Shown: positions 1 to 9,256 of the stretch, piece by piece
Layout of the letters: the number at the start of each line of letters is the position of its first letter
Position numbering within the stretch: the stretch's first letter is position 1
Notes under the pieces: generated by a model
The model's input: only the letters and a program-made list of their open reading frames with translations
Told to the model about the DNA's origin: nothing
Database searches by the model: none
Source of the DNA: JAJECS01 sp965219705
Lineage (GTDB): Bacteria > Chloroflexota > UBA11872
Length of the DNA stretch: 64,000 nucleotides
NCBI GenBank assembly: GCA_965219705.1
Contig: OZ244789.1
Location: 3,162,001 to 3,226,000, forward strand
Direction: 5' to 3'
Position numbers and translations under genes: made by a program

Positions 1-1791
1 GCCGGCATCCGGAACATCGACGCCGCGCTGCAGCCCGGCCCGGCCACGGCCGAGTTCAACGGCTGTTTCGCCGGGTACCTCGAAGGTCGGCGCGTACCGT
101 TCGCAATCTTCGATTTCGGCCGGCAGCTCGACGGCTATCCGCGGATCCAGCTGACCGCCCCGCCAGGCGTCTTGATCGACTTCACGCACGGCCAGCACTT
201 GCAGGGTGGGCGCGTGCACAACGGCATGGCCTACGGCGATCGATACATCACGCGCGCGGGCACCCAGACGTGGGAACTGAGCGACTATCGCCAGTTCCGC
301 TATCTCCACGTCGCGGTGCGCAGCCCGTACGCCCCGGTGCAGATCCACGGCGTGTCGGTCAACGAATACGCCTATCCCGACCGCAAGCCGCGCGCCACCT
401 TCCAGTGCTCGGACCCGACCCTCACGCGGCTATGGGATGCCTGCGTCAACACGACGTACATCGGACTTAAGGACGACCTGGAGCACGAGTTCTACCGCGA
501 GCGCGTCGTCTTCCGACTCGGGGACGCCAGCGCCATCCTGCATCACGTCCTGTCGACCTGGGGCGACATCGAACTGGCCGACCGCTTCCTGCGCCAGGCA
601 ACGCTCAGTACGCGCGGCGACGGCTTGATCCGAGCCGCCTATCCGCCCGGCTCAGCGCAAACGCACATTTGGATGCCGTTTCCCCTGCAGTGGAGCATCA
701 AGGTTCGCGACCACTACCTGTTCACCGGGAAATCCTGGGTTCTCGACGAGCTCTACCGCACGGTGCCGCGGGTCATGGACTGGTTCGAACCGCATCGAGA
801 CGCGATGGGGCTGCTGCGTGACCTGCCCTACTGGAACTGGCAGGACTGGGCGCCGGTGGACCTGCGCGGGGCCAATACGATTGCGAATGCACTTTATGTC
901 AAATCACTTGAAGACGCCGCGTGGCTCGCCGATCACGTCGGCACCGCCAGGGACGCGGAAATCTGGCGGGGCATCGCCGCGGACGTGCGGCAAGCCATTC
1001 GCCGAGAGCTGTGGGATGACGCGAGGGGCGTCTACGCTGACAGCCACCACAACGGCCGCCTGACCGGGGTCGTGAGCGAACTCGCCAATGCATACGCGGT
1101 GCTCTACGGCGTCGCGACCGCCGACCAGATTCCTCGCATCGGCGCCTATCTGGCGGCCGAGCATCCCGACACCGTGCGGGCCACGCCGGCATTCATGGGG
1201 TTCGTCGTCGACGGCATGATGATCGCGGGAGCGGCGGCGCCCGCGATGAAGCTCATGCGCGACCGCTACGGACCCATGCTCGACTGGGAGGACGTGCCGA
1301 CGATCTGGGAAGGCTGGGGACCCTTTACCGGGCACCGGCCCATCGACAGCGATGCGGCGTTTGGCGTACAGGACCAACCGAACGTGGCCGGAGAACGCAG
1401 TCTGGTGCATACCAGCGGTTGCTGTGTGGGCTATGCCCTATCCAAGCGCGTGTTGGGCGTGATGCCCACCGGACCCGGCTTCGCTACGTGCGAGATCCGA
1501 CCCTGCCCCGGCGATCTGGCATGGGCGCGCGGCGCCTATCCCACGCCACACGGCGACCTGCACCTGGAATGGCAGGCGGATCAAGCCGGCATTGAGTTGG
1601 AGGTCGATCTGCCGGATGGGGTTGCCGCGACGGTTGTGCTCGACCGCCCGGCATTTCAGCACAACATCGTCCGACGGGATGGCGAGTCAGTTGCGCTCGA
1701 CGCCACACCCTTGCCGCCCGACATCGAAGTGACGCCTAACCAGGTGCGGATCGGTCCCCTCACCGGCTCGCACCTGATCGCCCTTCGATAG
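1..1791 (+). CDS. GH78 alpha-L-rhamnosidase-like protein, 5'-truncated by the window
   Basis: The frame is open from base 1, so the first NTG at 172 is not the true start and the N-terminus lies outside the window. The visible 596 residues begin in a beta-sandwich segment with FDFGRQLDGYPRI, the usual lead-in to the GH78 catalytic (alpha/alpha)6 barrel. Barrel landmarks are the acidic stretch DLEHEFYRERVVFRLGDAS (family equivalent: the DCPQRER..GDAQ acid motif), WNWQDWAP, IWEGWGPF and SLVHTSGCCVGY. The C-terminal beta domain contains IRPCPGDLAWARGAYPTPHG, typical of the family. The likely role is release of terminal rhamnose or a related deoxysugar from glycans or glycosides. The acid motif differs from the consensus, so substrate is uncertain. 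No signal peptide can be judged. Confidence 0.72.
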   Translation, partial: AGIRNIDAALQPGPATAEFNGCFAGYLEGRRVPFAIFDFGRQLDGYPRIQLTAPPGVLIDFTHGQHLQGGRVHNGMAYGDRYITRAGTQTWELSDYRQFRYLHVAVRSPYAPVQIHGVSVNEYAYPDRKPRATFQCSDPTLTRLWDACVNTTYIGLKDDLEHEFYRERVVFRLGDASAILHHVLSTWGDIELADRFLRQATLSTRGDGLIRAAYPPGSAQTHIWMPFPLQWSIKVRDHYLFTGKSWVLDELYRTVPRVMDWFEPHRDAMGLLRDLPYWNWQDWAPVDLRGANTIANALYVKSLEDAAWLADHVGTARDAEIWRGIAADVRQAIRRELWDDARGVYADSHHNGRLTGVVSELANAYAVLYGVATADQIPRIGAYLAAEHPDTVRATPAFMGFVVDGMMIAGAAAPAMKLMRDRYGPMLDWEDVPTIWEGWGPFTGHRPIDSDAAFGVQDQPNVAGERSLVHTSGCCVGYALSKRVLGVMPTGPGFATCEIRPCPGDLAWARGAYPTPHGDLHLEWQADQAGIELEVDLPDGVAATVVLDRPAFQHNIVRRDGESVALDATPLPPDIEVTPNQVRIGPLTGSHLIALR

Positions 1792-1895
1792 TCCGACTCG
1801 TCCGCATGCTGAGGGAGCAGACGGCGGGCTAGCCAAGCACGCTGGCGGCGGGCTTACACTAGGAGTCGGCGACCACGGCAACAAGTGAGATACCC

Positions 1896-2705
1896 ATGGA
1901 CTACGCGCCCCTCGGTCCCACGGATCAGATGATTCCGAGCATCGGGTTTGGCACCGCCCGCTATCACGGTGAGCCGGGTGTTCTGGGGCGCGCGATCGAG
2001 CTTGGCGCCAACCTCATCGACACGGCCGAGTCCTACAACGCCGTCAATGATGAGCCGGGCGGGGCCGAACGGATCGTCCGGCGCGAGCTCCAGCAAGCGG
2101 GCGCGCCGGCCTTCGTGGCCACCAAGGTCAGCGCGCAGAACTTGCGGCATGACAGCGTGATTTCGCATGCGCTCGCCAGCCGCGAGCGACTCGGCATCGA
2201 CGTCATCGATCTCTACCAGATTCACTCACCCAGCGCGACGATTGCGATCACCGAAACCATGGCCGCCATGGAGCAACTGGTGGCCGATGGCGTGATTCGC
2301 TACATCGGCGTGAGCAACTTCAACGTCGAGCAAATGGCGGCTGCGCAGGATGCCCTCGAGACTTCCCCGCTGGTGTCGAATCAGATGCCCTACAGCGTCC
2401 TCGACCGTCGAATCGAAGCGGATGTCCTGCCCTACTGCCAGGCGCACGACATCACCGTCATCGCCTACGCGCCGCTGGCGCTCGGACGAGTCGTTGCCGG
2501 ACCCGATTCCACTGTCATCCGGCAGGTCGCGGACGAGGCCGGCAAGACCCCGGCGCAAGTCGCGATCCGCTGGCTGCTGGACCGTGACCGGGTGATGGCC
2601 ATCCCCAAGACCGAGCGGCCCGAGCGGGTCGATGAGCTGTGCGGAGCCACGGGCTGGACGCTCACCGCCGCGCAGCGACAGACGCTGGACGCCATCCGCA
2701 CATGA
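1896..2705 (+). CDS. Aldo/keto reductase
   Basis: A 269-residue NADPH-dependent aldo/keto reductase of the (beta/alpha)8 type. The catalytic tetrad is visible: D42 and Y47 in LIDTAESY, K77 in VATKVS and H110 in LYQIHSP. IGVSNFNVEQM and AIPKTERPERV (cofactor-binding loop) are also typical. The length is slightly short for the family (about 270-330). It follows the rhamnosidase-like gene by about 100 bases and precedes a Gfo/Idh/MocA oxidoreductase on the same strand, which suggests sugar or polyol oxidation-reduction. The substrate cannot be read from sequence. Confidence 0.88.
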   Translation: MDYAPLGPTDQMIPSIGFGTARYHGEPGVLGRAIELGANLIDTAESYNAVNDEPGGAERIVRRELQQAGAPAFVATKVSAQNLRHDSVISHALASRERLGIDVIDLYQIHSPSATIAITETMAAMEQLVADGVIRYIGVSNFNVEQMAAAQDALETSPLVSNQMPYSVLDRRIEADVLPYCQAHDITVIAYAPLALGRVVAGPDSTVIRQVADEAGKTPAQVAIRWLLDRDRVMAIPKTERPERVDELCGATGWTLTAAQRQTLDAIRT

Positions 2706-2763
2706 ATCCGCACCACCCGCCTCCCCCAGGGAATTGGGTTTGCGCACAGGAAACGGGCACACC

Positions 2764-3933
2764 ATGACGACGGCATCCGGGGCGGACGCATCGAACGCGG
2801 ATGCCCCCCGCACGGACGTGGGCATCCTCTCCGACGAGATGGTCGCGGAGGCGGCGCGTCGGCCACAGCATCCCAGCCGCAAGGCCCGCCTCGGATTCAT
2901 CGGGGCGGGCTGGTGGGCCACCACCAACCACATGCCGCTGCTGGCCGCGCGAAACGACGTTGAGATGGTGGCCGTGTGCGGCCTCGACGCCGAGGTGCTC
3001 GCGCGGGTGCGGCGGCACTTCGGCTTCGCGCATGCCACCGCGGACGTCGACGACCTTCTCAGCCACAACCTCGACGCCGTCATCGTCGCCTCACCGCACC
3101 GGCACCATGCCGAACATGCAAGCGCCGCGCTGGAATCGGGCTGCCACGTGCTCGTCGAAAAGCCGATGTGCACTCGCGCCGGAGACGCTCGCCGACTGGT
3201 CGCGCTGGCGCGCGACACCGGGCGTCAGCTGCTGGTGTCATACGGCTGGCACCACCGGCCGCTCACCGTGCGCGCCAAGCAATTGATGGAAAGCGGCGCG
3301 GTGGGCGCGGTGGAGCACGTCGCGTGTCATATGGGATCGCCGTCGAGGGAATTCTTCATGGGGACCGCCTTCCGCTTCGGCGAGCCGCCGCTCGTTGCGC
3401 CCGAGTTTGACAACTACACGGACCCCGAACTCTCCCAAGGAGGCTACGGCCAGGCGCAGCTCAGCCACGCGCTCGGTCTGCTCACCTGGCTGACGGATCT
3501 CGAACCCCAGGCGGTTTACGCGGCCATGGGAGACGGCGGCGCTCGGATCGACCTACACAATGCCCTGACCGTGCACTTTCGCGGCGGCGCCCTGGCGTCG
3601 GTCTCGGGCACGGCTGGCGTTCCCGTGGGTGCGCGCTTCCAGCTCGACCTGCGCATTTTCGGCAGCGAGGGCGCACTGCTGTACGACATCGATCGGGCGC
3701 GGCTTGCCGTGTTTCGGGATGACGGCGACAACCATGAGCTTGCCGTCGGCGTGGACGATGGGGCCTATCGCTGCGACGGACCACCCCACGAGCTGGTGGA
3801 GCTGACGCTGGGGCTCACGGACTCCAATTCATCGCCGGGGGACATCGGGCGGCGCGCGGTGGAAATCGTGCATGCCGCCTACGAGTCGCACGCCAACGGC
3901 CGGCGGGTGGCGATCGACGAGCTGGACAGCTAG
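2764..3933 (+). CDS. Gfo/Idh/MocA family oxidoreductase
   Basis: A 389-residue NAD(P)-dependent sugar or inositol dehydrogenase-like protein. An N-terminal Rossmann fold starts at about residue 40 with LGFIGAGWWATTNHMPLL. VIVASPHRHHAEHA and the family hallmark VEKPM follow, the Lys being cofactor or catalytic. The C-terminal alpha/beta dimerisation domain has the usual SQGGYGQAQLSHALGLL pattern with a conserved His. The frame is open further upstream into the aldo/keto reductase gene, but the ATG at 2764 is preferred because the extension is Arg/Pro-rich and non-homologous. Together with the aldo/keto reductase it probably forms a small sugar-oxidation operon. Confidence 0.87.
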   Translation: MTTASGADASNADAPRTDVGILSDEMVAEAARRPQHPSRKARLGFIGAGWWATTNHMPLLAARNDVEMVAVCGLDAEVLARVRRHFGFAHATADVDDLLSHNLDAVIVASPHRHHAEHASAALESGCHVLVEKPMCTRAGDARRLVALARDTGRQLLVSYGWHHRPLTVRAKQLMESGAVGAVEHVACHMGSPSREFFMGTAFRFGEPPLVAPEFDNYTDPELSQGGYGQAQLSHALGLLTWLTDLEPQAVYAAMGDGGARIDLHNALTVHFRGGALASVSGTAGVPVGARFQLDLRIFGSEGALLYDIDRARLAVFRDDGDNHELAVGVDDGAYRCDGPPHELVELTLGLTDSNSSPGDIGRRAVEIVHAAYESHANGRRVAIDELDS

Positions 3934-3936
3934 CCG

Positions 3937-4284
3937 CTAGGTGGCGAACGGTCGGGCGGAGCCCACACGCGGTCGCAGACGCAACTCCGGCTGGGAGTCA
4001 ACACTCGTGCTGACGAGTCGCGGCACGATCCAGAAGCCGGTCCGGCGGGCGCACTGTCGCGCCAGACGGTCGATGAACGCGGGAAGGCCGACCGGCCGCA
4101 GCCCGCGCAGCAACTCGATCCAGACAAACGCGTCCTCGCCATCCACGCTCTCCACGTCGATGGTGACGCGCAGGTCGGGATACTCGGTGCCGATGGTGCG
4201 CGCCATGCGCATGGCAGTGTCGCGGACACGCTGCCGACGTTGATACGACATCCGCGTCGCAGGGCTCGGACTCGTGCGAGGCAT
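3937..4284 (-). CDS. Small hypothetical protein
   Basis: A 115-residue frame on the minus strand, convergent with the oxidoreductase. I do not recognise a family. The middle part reads like a genuine folded protein, with alternating hydrophobic strands (DLRVTIDVESV, AFVWIELLRGL) and amphipathic helices, while the competing minus-strand frame is Ser/Arg/Pro-rich and shadow-like. The start could also be the ATG at 4251. A pair of TTGACA hexamers lies upstream (4344-4349 and 4364-4369), consistent with its own promoter. No signal peptide or membrane segment is visible. Confidence 0.5.
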   Translation of the reverse strand: MPRTSPSPATRMSYQRRQRVRDTAMRMARTIGTEYPDLRVTIDVESVDGEDAFVWIELLRGLRPVGLPAFIDRLARQCARRTGFWIVPRLVSTSVDSQPELRLRPRVGSARPFAT

Positions 4285-4340
4285 CAGTGCCTGACCTGTC
4301 CTTCAAGTCGCTCAAGCATGCTAGCACTCCGGCTCCCCAC

Positions 4341-4380
4341 ATATGTCAAGTGAAGCTTACATGTGTCAAGAAAAGCTTGG
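4341..4380. repeat. Imperfect 20-bp tandem direct repeat with two TTGACA hexamers (minus strand)
   Basis: Two adjacent 20-base units share TGTCAAG followed by AAGCTT (ATATGTCAAGTGAAGCTTAC, then ATGTGTCAAGAAAAGCTTGG). On the minus strand each unit contains TTGACA, a perfect sigma70-type -35 hexamer, upstream of the small gene ending at 4284. A convincing -10 hexamer at 16-18 bases was not found, so this may be a doubled operator or a promoter with a weak -10. Confidence 0.5.
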
Positions 4381-4444
4381 GTTTCCCGGATCCGCTCTGG
4401 GTTCGCCTACACTGCCCCACCGGGTATGGAGAGCGAGGAGACGG

Positions 4445-4975
4445 GTGCGGTTTCACCTGCGCATTCATGATGCCGTCGCGCGGCCATTGCGTGTCAATCG
4501 GGACGAGTCGGGCACGCTGGTGGAGATCCTCCGAACCGACTGGCCGGACATTTACGATCCGGACGCTCGGGCGTTCGCGCAGACCTACTACTCGGTCACG
4601 CCGGCCGGATTGGCACGCGACGAGGATGAGTGGCACGTGCACCGGCACCAGGAAGACCGTTTCATCGTCGCGGCTGGATCAATCGTGCTCGCCCTGTGGG
4701 ACGGGCGGCTTGACTCGCCAACGCGCGGCACGCTCGATTTGCTGCCACTCGGCGAGGTCGCGGGCGACGACGCGCAGCACTGCGTGCTGATTCCACGGCT
4801 CGTCCACCATGGTTTCATGGTCATCGGCGACCGGCCCGCGGTCCTGCTGAACTCGCCGACGCGCCTCTACAACCCCGCCGATGAGGGGCGCGACGCGTTC
4901 GCGGACGTTGGCGCCACCTTCGACGACGGCCGCCCATTCTCGTGGCAGGCCGTGCGCGACGGCGCCGCCTACTGA
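4445..4975 (+). CDS. RmlC-like cupin (dTDP-4-dehydrorhamnose 3,5-epimerase-like)
   Basis: A 176-residue protein from the GTG at 4445, which has GAGGAG four bases upstream (4435-4440). The frame is open to 4343 but the extension overlaps the repeat/promoter region. The cupin core is visible: WHVHRHQEDRFIVAAG has the His-rich metal or substrate strand of RmlC-type epimerases, and VLIPRLVHHGFMV plus VLLNSPTRLYNPADEGR match the second half of that family. It may act on a nucleotide-sugar or be a structural relative. It is convergent with the glutamate dehydrogenase operon. Confidence is moderate because the family is broad. Confidence 0.62.
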   Translation: MRFHLRIHDAVARPLRVNRDESGTLVEILRTDWPDIYDPDARAFAQTYYSVTPAGLARDEDEWHVHRHQEDRFIVAAGSIVLALWDGRLDSPTRGTLDLLPLGEVAGDDAQHCVLIPRLVHHGFMVIGDRPAVLLNSPTRLYNPADEGRDAFADVGATFDDGRPFSWQAVRDGAAY

Positions 4976-4999
4976 GACGGACCGCGCGGGCAAACGACC

Positions 5000-6283
5000 C
5001 TACGGATATATCCCTCGCAGCCGTACGGCTTCGGCCACGCGGGAGATCGCCAGCACATGGGCCGCCTGCCGCAGGGTAACGCCTCTCTGCTCCGCGGTGG
5101 CGACGACGGTATCCAGGGCGTCCCGCATCTGTCGGGCCAGACGATCATTGATCTCGGCCTCGGTCCAGAAAAACTGCTGCAGGTCCTGCACCCATTCGAA
5201 ATAGGACACCGTCACGCCTCCGGCGTTCGCCAGGATGTCGGGAATCACGATGATCCCGCGATCGGCAAACGCAGCGTCAGCCGCCGGCGTCGTCGGGCCG
5301 TTGGCGCCTTCGACCACAATCGCCGCCTTGACACGCGAAGCATTGGCGTCCGTGAGCTGACCCTCGACGGCTGCCGGCGCCAGTATGTCGACCGGCAGCT
5401 CCAGCAGCTCACGATTGGTAATACGGTCGGCATCGGGAAGCTCCGGCATCCAGCCGCCCGCGGCGCTATGGCGCTCGACGATCGTGGGGTCAAGCCCGGA
5501 CGCGCGATACGCCCCACCCTGGCTGTCGCTGACGGCCACAACGCGGAACCCGGCATCATGGAAGAGGCGCACGGCGCCCAGCCCGACGTTGCCGGCTCCC
5601 TGCACCGCCACCTGCATACCCTGAGGATCGAGCCGTTGGCGTTGCAGGATCGCCAGCGTCACCTCGAGCATTCCGCGGGATGTGGCGGTTGCTCGTCCTT
5701 CCGACCCGCCAACGGCCACCGGCTTGCCGGTGACGACCGCGGGGATCGAGTGTCCCGCGTGCATCGAGATGGTATCCATGATCCAGGCCATGATTTGGGC
5801 ATTGGTCCCCATGTCCGGCGCCGGGATATCAAACTCCGGACCGATGAGGACGGCAATCTCACTGGCATACCGTCGGGTCAGGTTTTCCAGCTCTGTCAGG
5901 CTGAGGCTGTGCGGATCGACCTCGACGCCGCCCTTGGCGCCGCCGTAGGGCAGGTTCATGACGGCGCACTTCCAGGTCATCCACATCGCGAGCGCGCGCA
6001 CCTCGTCCAGGTCGGCCTGGGGGTGAAAGCGAATCCCCCCTTTGGCAGGCCCGCGCGTAATGTTGTGATGGACGCGATATCCGCGGAACATGCGGATGGC
6101 CCCGTCGTCCATCTCCACGGGAAAATTGACGACCAACTCCCGCTTCGGACGGCGCAGGATCTCGCGCACGTCGGCGTGCAAATCGAGGATGTCCGCAGCA
6201 TCGTCGAACTGGCGCAGCGCCGTCTCGTAGGCGCTGGGATGGGCGCTGTCCGCGTCCGTCGACTGCATGGCGCTCATAGCCAC
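5000..6283 (-). CDS. gdhA: Glu/Leu/Phe/Val dehydrogenase (probable glutamate dehydrogenase)
   Basis: A 427-residue hexameric-type glutamate dehydrogenase catalysing reversible oxidative deamination of glutamate to 2-oxoglutarate. The substrate and catalytic lysines are visible: K81 in GPAKGGIRFHP, K105 in MTWKCAVMN and catalytic K117 in PYGGAKGGV. The Rossmann part carries VQGAGNVGLGAV, then ILAPAAVEGQLT, VVEGANGPTT and ILANAGGVTVSYFEWVQ, all diagnostic. Several close ATGs (MAMSAM) make the exact start uncertain by up to five codons. It follows gatB by one base on the same strand and is probably the last gene of a gatCAB-gdhA operon, linking glutamate turnover to glutamine-dependent tRNA charging. 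Confidence 0.93.
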   Translation of the reverse strand: MAMSAMQSTDADSAHPSAYETALRQFDDAADILDLHADVREILRRPKRELVVNFPVEMDDGAIRMFRGYRVHHNITRGPAKGGIRFHPQADLDEVRALAMWMTWKCAVMNLPYGGAKGGVEVDPHSLSLTELENLTRRYASEIAVLIGPEFDIPAPDMGTNAQIMAWIMDTISMHAGHSIPAVVTGKPVAVGGSEGRATATSRGMLEVTLAILQRQRLDPQGMQVAVQGAGNVGLGAVRLFHDAGFRVVAVSDSQGGAYRASGLDPTIVERHSAAGGWMPELPDADRITNRELLELPVDILAPAAVEGQLTDANASRVKAAIVVEGANGPTTPAADAAFADRGIIVIPDILANAGGVTVSYFEWVQDLQQFFWTEAEINDRLARQMRDALDTVVATAEQRGVTLRQAAHVLAISRVAEAVRLRGIYP

Positions 6284-6284
6284 C

Positions 6285-7751
6285 TCACGTCGTCAGGTCA
6301 CGATGGAGCTCGACACGAAGCAGCTCGGTCACCTTGCCCGGATTGGCCTGGCCGCGCGTGCGTCGCATGACCTGGCCCATCAAGAACTGAATCGCGCGCC
6401 CCTTGCCCGCATGGTAGTCCGCCACCGCTTGCGGGTTGGCCGCCATGACGTCGCAGGCAACCTGAACAAGGGTGTCGGTGTCGCTGATCTGCCGGCCTCG
6501 GGCATCCACAATTTCCGCCGCCGACTTCCCAGAATCAAACATTTCCTCCAGCACCGCGGCCGCCATGGTGCTGCTCAGCTCGCCTTTGGCCCTCAGCGCC
6601 AGCAGTTGCGCCATCGATGCGGCGGGAATCGGGATGGATGGCGAGTCGATCTCCCGCAGATTGAGCAACCGCCGAACGTCCTGCAGCACCCACGTCACCA
6701 CTTCCGCGGCCGATCCGTCATGCCGCTCGATCACGTCAAGGGTATAGGCGGTCAGGTCACGGTCCTCGATCAGCTCGTCGGCGTCCTCCAGAGCCACGCC
6801 GAGTGCATCGATGAGCCTTTGCTGAACCGCATCCGGCAACTCCGGCAGGCGTTCGGCCAACCCCTGCACGCGCTCACGCGTGATGGCGAGCGGCGGCAGG
6901 TCCGGCTCCGAGAAATAGCGGTAGTCGTGGGCGTACTCCTTCGTGCGCTGGGGCACGGTGCGGGCGGCGCCCTCGTCCCAGCCGCGCGTCTCTTGCTCGA
7001 GCCGCTCGCCGCGCTCGCGCAGCGCGATCTGGCGCTCGATCTCGAAGTCGAGCGCCTGCCCCAGCGCCCGAAATGAGTTCATGTTCTTGACCTCGACCTT
7101 GGCATTGCCGACCGCTGCGTCGGCGGGCCACACCGAGACGTTGGCGTCGATTCGCAGCGCCCCGTCCTGCATGTTGGCCGTGGACACGCCCAACCAGCGC
7201 AGGATGTTGCGCAGCTTGAGGCCATAGGCAATGGCTTCCTCGGCACTGGTGATGTCCGGTTCGGTCACGATCTCCATCAACGGCACGCCAGAGCGATTCA
7301 CATCGATCAGACTCGCCGGTTGGCCGTCGTCACCCACGACATGCGTGAGCTTGGCGGTGTCCTCTTCCAGGTGGACGCGGGTGATGTGGATGCGGCGGGT
7401 CTCGCCGGCCGCGTCAATCTCCAGCCAGCCGCCGACGCAGAGCGGCATGTCGTACTGCGAAATCTGATACCACTTCATCAAGTCTGGATACGCGTAGTTC
7501 TTCCGGTCGAACTTCGCATGCGGTGGAATGTCGCTGTGCAGGGCGAGGCCCGTCATGATCGTGAGATCGACGGCTGCCGAGTTGATCACCGGCAGCACTC
7601 CCGGCATCCCGAGGCAAACCGGGCACACGAGCGTATTGGGCGGCGCCGAGGCGTAGGCCGCGCTGGTGCCGCAGAACATCTTGCTGGCAGTCTTGAGCTG
7701 CACGTGCGTCTCGAGACCAATGACCACCCGGTAGTCGGGATGCACCGTCAT
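6285..7751 (-). CDS. gatB: Asp-tRNA(Asn)/Glu-tRNA(Gln) amidotransferase subunit B
   Basis: A 488-residue GatB, the kinase/tRNA-binding subunit of GatCAB, which phosphorylates and transamidates misacylated Glu-tRNA(Gln) or Asp-tRNA(Asn). The N-terminus VVIGLETHVQL, CPVCLGMPGVLP, KNYAYPDLMKWYQISQYD and VDVNRSGVPLMEIVTEPD-type motifs are intact. The C-terminal YqeY-like tail ends with ANPQAVADYHAGKGRAIQFL. The frame is open further upstream, but the ATG at 7749-7751 overlaps the gatA stop in an ATGA-type junction, so this start is chosen. Its presence suggests that the organism lacks GlnRS and/or AsnRS. Confidence 0.96.
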   Translation of the reverse strand: MTVHPDYRVVIGLETHVQLKTASKMFCGTSAAYASAPPNTLVCPVCLGMPGVLPVINSAAVDLTIMTGLALHSDIPPHAKFDRKNYAYPDLMKWYQISQYDMPLCVGGWLEIDAAGETRRIHITRVHLEEDTAKLTHVVGDDGQPASLIDVNRSGVPLMEIVTEPDITSAEEAIAYGLKLRNILRWLGVSTANMQDGALRIDANVSVWPADAAVGNAKVEVKNMNSFRALGQALDFEIERQIALRERGERLEQETRGWDEGAARTVPQRTKEYAHDYRYFSEPDLPPLAITRERVQGLAERLPELPDAVQQRLIDALGVALEDADELIEDRDLTAYTLDVIERHDGSAAEVVTWVLQDVRRLLNLREIDSPSIPIPAASMAQLLALRAKGELSSTMAAAVLEEMFDSGKSAAEIVDARGRQISDTDTLVQVACDVMAANPQAVADYHAGKGRAIQFLMGQVMRRTRGQANPGKVTELLRVELHRDLTT

Positions 7752-9217
7752 GCTTCCACGGCCTGAAGCGGCTTCGCCGATTTGGCCCGCAGTCGTTCGT
7801 AGGCGTCGGCCACGCGTAGCAACCGCGCCTCTTGCAGCGGCGGGGCGATCAGCTGGAGTCCGACGGGCAATCCGTCGACGAAGCCGCACGGCACGCTGAT
7901 GGCCGGAAGCCCGGCGAGCGACGCGGGCAGCGTGAGCAGGTCGGCCCGGTACATCGCCAGCGGATCGGCAGTTCGGTCGCCCTGATCGAAGGCGGTAGTG
8001 GGCGACGTTGGTGCGGCGATGACGTCAACCGACTCGAACGCCGTATCAAAATCCTGCTTGATAAGAGTTCGTATCTTCTGGGCACGTAGGTAATAGGCGT
8101 CGTAGTAGCCGGAGGACAGCGCGAACGTGCCCAGCATGATGCGCCGCTTGACCTCAGTGCCGAAGCCCTGCGCACGCACGGTGGCCATCATCTCGTCCAC
8201 GTCAACGGCCTGCGGGTCGGAGAGCCCGTATTTCACGCCGTTGTAACGGGCCAGGTTGGCGCTGGCCTCGGACGGAGCGATGACGTAGTAGACCGGCAGC
8301 GCGTATTCGGTGTGCGGCAGCGTAAGCTCTCGGAGCTCGGCGCCGTTGGCTTCGAGGACGCCGATTGCATCCTGCACGGCCGCGCCCACGCCGGGGTCGA
8401 TGCCCTCCCCGAAATATTCGGCGGGCACCCCGATTCGCAGTCCTTCAACGCTTCCGTCCAGCTCTGCCGCATAGTCCGGCACCAGCTCGGGTAGCGACGT
8501 TGCATCGCGCGGGTCATGACCGGAAATGGCCATCAGCAGCACGGCCGCATCGCGCACCGACTTCGTGAGCGGACCTACCTGATCCAGCGATGACGCGAAC
8601 GCCACCAACCCATAGCGCGACACGCGTCCGTAGGTTGGCTTGAGGCCCACGCAGCCACACAGCGCCGCGGGCTGCCGCACGCTGCCCCCGGTGTCCGAGC
8701 CCAGCGCGGCCAGGCACTCGTTCGCTGCAACCGCGGCGGCCGATCCGCCGCTCGATCCGCCCGGCACCTTCGACAAGTCCCACGGATTTCGCACGGGGTG
8801 ATACGCCGAGTTCTCGTTGGACGACCCCATGGCGAACTCGTCCATATTCGTCTTGCCCACCAGCACGGCGCCGGCGGCCTTGAGCCGCTCGACGACGGTG
8901 GCGTCGTACGGGGGCACGAAGCCCTCGAGGATGCGCGAGGCGCAGGTGGTCGCGATGCCTTCCGTGCAGAGCACGTCCTTGATCGCCAGCGGAATGCCCA
9001 CCAGCGGGCCCACGTCGCCGCCCGCTCGGCGGGCATCCGCCGCCCGCGCCTGCGCGAGCGCAGCATCGGCCGTGACCAGCAGGTATGCCCCAGTGCGCCC
9101 ATCGACGGCGTCGATGCGATCCAGCACGCTGCGGGTAAGGTCCACAGAGGAGATGTCTCCAGCCGCCAAGACAGCATCCGCCTCGGTGACGGTGAGCCGG
9201 AAGAGGTCGTCAGCCAC
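7748..9217 (-). CDS. gatA: Asp-tRNA(Asn)/Glu-tRNA(Gln) amidotransferase subunit A
   Basis: A 489-residue amidase-signature enzyme, the glutaminase subunit of GatCAB. The Ser-cisSer-Lys triad is visible: K80 in LAIKDVLC, S155 in PGGSSGGSA and nucleophile S179 in SDTGGSVRQPA. MDEFAMGSSNENSAY and LKPTYGRVSRYGLVAFASS are also diagnostic. It sits between gatC (39-base gap) and gatB (4-base overlap). Full length, with no irregularity. Confidence 0.97.
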   Translation of the reverse strand: MADDLFRLTVTEADAVLAAGDISSVDLTRSVLDRIDAVDGRTGAYLLVTADAALAQARAADARRAGGDVGPLVGIPLAIKDVLCTEGIATTCASRILEGFVPPYDATVVERLKAAGAVLVGKTNMDEFAMGSSNENSAYHPVRNPWDLSKVPGGSSGGSAAAVAANECLAALGSDTGGSVRQPAALCGCVGLKPTYGRVSRYGLVAFASSLDQVGPLTKSVRDAAVLLMAISGHDPRDATSLPELVPDYAAELDGSVEGLRIGVPAEYFGEGIDPGVGAAVQDAIGVLEANGAELRELTLPHTEYALPVYYVIAPSEASANLARYNGVKYGLSDPQAVDVDEMMATVRAQGFGTEVKRRIMLGTFALSSGYYDAYYLRAQKIRTLIKQDFDTAFESVDVIAAPTSPTTAFDQGDRTADPLAMYRADLLTLPASLAGLPAISVPCGFVDGLPVGLQLIAPPLQEARLLRVADAYERLRAKSAKPLQAVEA

Positions 9218-9256
9218 GCGACGACCTCGGGTCAGCCGGGCGGTCAGGCACTCGCG

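Noticed and set aside
5057..6370. A 437-codon plus-strand frame opposite glutamate dehydrogenase
   Set aside because: Shadow of gdhA; low-complexity His/Arg/Gly composition and no recognisable motif.
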